Positions 61,696 to 64,000 of a stretch of DNA of 64,000 nt are shown piece by piece. Under the pieces are notes generated by a model. It saw only the letters and a list, made by a program, of their open reading frames with translations. It was not told where the DNA came from and did not search any database. Both the position numbers and the translations under genes were made by a program. Within the stretch, counting starts at the first letter, position 1. Each line of letters opens with the position of its first letter. Origin of the DNA: an uncultured Desulfobacteraceae bacterium (lineage in GTDB: Bacteria > Desulfobacterota > Desulfobacteria > Desulfobacterales > UBA5852); the NCBI GenBank assembly GCA_913060875.1, contig CAJXSL010000011.1:110570-174569 (forward strand). Reading direction: 5' to 3'.

Positions 61696-63687
61696 ATGCC
61701 ACGTAACAAGGGAACCGATCACAAGTTAGGGATTGTTTTAAGCCTTCTGCTCTGCCTGCTTGCCAGTGCCGGCTGCACTCCGAAAAGCCTGCATTACCCG
61801 CTGCACCCCAGCCTGCAAACTTCCCAGCTCCCCCCCCTCCTTTCGATAGAAGAACTGTTTCACAGCGACGAAGAAAAATTCCGATTTCGCGTATCGCCCG
61901 ATGGCAGGAAACTGGCCTGGGTCGAAACGGTTCGCGGAACGACAACCGTTCACTATAAGACGATAGGCAAAGACGACACACGCCATCTTCCGGTCAAATA
62001 CGGCCACATATACGGTTTTACATGGGCCCAGGACAATCAGCGCATCCTCGTCAACTACCGTTCGCGCGGAAAGGAAAACAACCAAATCTATGCCTTCAAC
62101 CTGGATGCTATCGGCCGCCGTCCTTTTAAGCTCTATGAATTTAGAGGTTTTATGTCGGATAAAAAAAGAGCCCTCATCCATCGCCTGCTGCCCAATGATC
62201 CCGACCATATCCTGATTGAAAACAATGACCGCGACCTTTCATGCTACGACCTCTACAAAGTCAATATTCATGCCAAAGATCGGGAGCTTTTGGCCACGAA
62301 TCCGGGCGATGTCCGTCAATGGATAACCGACCGCAACGGCACGCCCCGGGCACGCATCAGGGTCGATGACGCCAAACATCTCAAAGTCCTGGATTTCCGC
62401 GGGTCAAATGATGACGAATGGCGGGAGAAGATCGCGATGGGTTTCGAAGAAGTCTTCGAGGTGGTTGGATTCGATGATCCAACCGGGAACATGTGGGTTC
62501 TGTCCAACCGCAATCGCGACAAAGTTGTCCTGGCGAAACTCAACCTCCGGACATTTCAGGAAACCGTCCTTCTCGAGAACCGGGAAGTCGATGTTGACGC
62601 CTGTGAAGTGATACGGAAAACCGGCGTTCCCTATCTCGCCTATACATGCCCGGATTATCCCCAAATTGCCTTTTTAGACACCCAAACAGAAAAAACTTTC
62701 AAACCCTTGCTGGAGCGAATCGAAACCGATGGCTATAAAAGCTATCGCATCACAAGTGCGGACAACCAGGCGCATGTTTTCACTGTCTATGCCTATTCCG
62801 ATAAGGATTGGAGCTATTATCTCTTTAACCGCCTCACCGCCGACATGGCCCTATTGTCACGCAACCCCTTGCATAAGCGCCGGTCTGAATTCGCCTCCAT
62901 CGAACCGATCACCTTCACAAGCCGCGATGGCATAGACATCAAGGGCTATCTCACCCTGCCCCGGGGGGGTCAGGCCCGAGACCTCCCACTAGTGGTGTTG
63001 GTGCATGGGGGACCGTGGTCTCGGGATTACTGGGGCTATAACCGCGGGGTTCAACTGTATGCCAATCGGGGCTATGCCGTCCTCCAGATCAATTTCAGGG
63101 GATCGGATGGATACGGCAAGCATTTTATGGAATTGGCCGTCGGTGAATTTGCGGGCTCAATGCAAAACGACCTGCTCGATGGTGCCTTGTGGGCCATCCA
63201 AGAAGGAATTGCCGATCCTGGCAAAATAGCGATCTGCGGACAAAGCTACGGCGGATACGCCGCGCTGGTTGGGCTGACGTTTACGCCTGATTTTTTTGCG
63301 TGCGGAATCAATGTATTCGGACCAAGCGATCTCGAAACTCTGCTTGAATATGCGCCGGTCTGGTGGAAGTTAGGCATGGCCAAATTTTACAAATACATTG
63401 GTAATCCCGGCGATCCCGACGACCGGGCTGCGATGCGGGCCAAATCCCCCCTGTATCGTCTCGATGATTTATCCAAACCGCTGCTTATCGTCTATGGGAG
63501 TGAAGACCAGCGCGTGGCGAAGAAGCAGTCCAAAGATATCATTGAGCGGTTGAAAGAACTCGAAAAGCCCTTTGAATGGTATGCCTTCCCTGATGCCGGC
63601 CATGGCATCTACGGGCGCAACCGCATCACTTATTACCGTCTTGTCCAGGAGTTTTTGGCCAAGAACCTGGGCGGGCGCAATTCGTAG
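61696..63687 (+). CDS. S9-family peptidase (prolyl oligopeptidase-like)
   Basis: Lipobox ASAGC; catalytic GQSYGGYAALVGLTF, DAGHGI; N-terminal beta-propeller. Confidence 0.93.
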   Translation: MPRNKGTDHKLGIVLSLLLCLLASAGCTPKSLHYPLHPSLQTSQLPPLLSIEELFHSDEEKFRFRVSPDGRKLAWVETVRGTTTVHYKTIGKDDTRHLPVKYGHIYGFTWAQDNQRILVNYRSRGKENNQIYAFNLDAIGRRPFKLYEFRGFMSDKKRALIHRLLPNDPDHILIENNDRDLSCYDLYKVNIHAKDRELLATNPGDVRQWITDRNGTPRARIRVDDAKHLKVLDFRGSNDDEWREKIAMGFEEVFEVVGFDDPTGNMWVLSNRNRDKVVLAKLNLRTFQETVLLENREVDVDACEVIRKTGVPYLAYTCPDYPQIAFLDTQTEKTFKPLLERIETDGYKSYRITSADNQAHVFTVYAYSDKDWSYYLFNRLTADMALLSRNPLHKRRSEFASIEPITFTSRDGIDIKGYLTLPRGGQARDLPLVVLVHGGPWSRDYWGYNRGVQLYANRGYAVLQINFRGSDGYGKHFMELAVGEFAGSMQNDLLDGALWAIQEGIADPGKIAICGQSYGGYAALVGLTFTPDFFACGINVFGPSDLETLLEYAPVWWKLGMAKFYKYIGNPGDPDDRAAMRAKSPLYRLDDLSKPLLIVYGSEDQRVAKKQSKDIIERLKELEKPFEWYAFPDAGHGIYGRNRITYYRLVQEFLAKNLGGRNS

Positions 63688-63751
63688 GCCACACTGGACC
63701 GATATGTGACGTCACAGGGAGTCATTGTCTATGTTTATCAATAATTGCATA

Positions 63752-64000
63752 GACGGCCTTGTGAAACGCCCAAGATGCGGCGTGCAAAGGAAGAGGAGTG
63801 AGGCGTACATCAGTAAGCCACACTGACGATTCCTGCCGCACAACGCCGATATTGGTCTGGCGTTGAAAGGGATGGCTGTTAAAAACACACCGCAAGGCAA
63901 CTTCGTAAAATGGCCAAGATCAAGGCGTGCAAAGGAAGAGGAGTGAGGCGTACATCAGTACGCCGCAGCGACGATTCCTGCCGCACAACGCCGATATTGG
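63752..64000. repeat. Two tandem copies (period about 145 bp) of a palindromic repeat; runs into the window edge
   Basis: AAGGAAGAGGAGTGAGGCGTACATCAGTA.GCC.CA..GACGATTCCTGCCGCACAACGCCGATATTGG occurs at about 63787-63855 and 63931-64000; contains the GGCGTAC-ATCA-GTACGCC hairpin. Confidence 0.85.

Overview
The window is a dense, mostly protein-coding bacterial segment. Gene families and repeat style suggest an anaerobic Desulfobacterota-type genome, but that placement is inference only. Gene content in order: a partial DUF3313-like lipoprotein; a tripartite RND efflux operon with an adjacent histidine kinase/response regulator pair; a YjbQ-family gene; a U32 peptidase; a CooC-like ATPase translationally coupled to a Ski2-like DExH helicase; an alcohol dehydrogenase; a zinc uptake operon (znuA-C-B plus a Fur-family regulator); a hybrid kinase; a TetR regulator with an SdsA-type alkylsulfatase; a TPR lipoprotein; an OsmC-like gene interrupted by an in-frame TGA; a DUF3786-like Fe-S protein; an FGGY kinase; a PLP decarboxylase/S1P-lyase-like gene; an HDOD/sensor/receiver cluster; two separate substrate-binding-protein plus hybrid-kinase modules; asparaginase with a DAACS symporter; ferritin-like and PerR-like genes; an FHA-GGDEF cyclase; an MCP; uvrA; and an S9 peptidase. 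Most notable observations: (1) the OsmC-like gene reads through a TGA exactly where the redox-active Cys is expected, with a bSECIS-compatible hairpin downstream, so it is a probable selenoprotein split by ORF calling; (2) a family of about 140-170 bp palindromic MITE-like elements, with two inverted copies bracketing the cooC/helicase pair and a third splitting the znu operon; (3) a shared TGTAGT-type dyad upstream of the TetR gene and, twice, upstream of the alkylsulfatase; (4) a decayed, internally deleted IVS/four-helix-bundle element between that dyad and tetR; (5) a near-identical 260-270 bp repeat pair with nested inverted repeats; (6) a perfect dyad upstream of znuA as a candidate Zur box. 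No rRNA, tRNA, CRISPR array or complete transposase gene was recognised.
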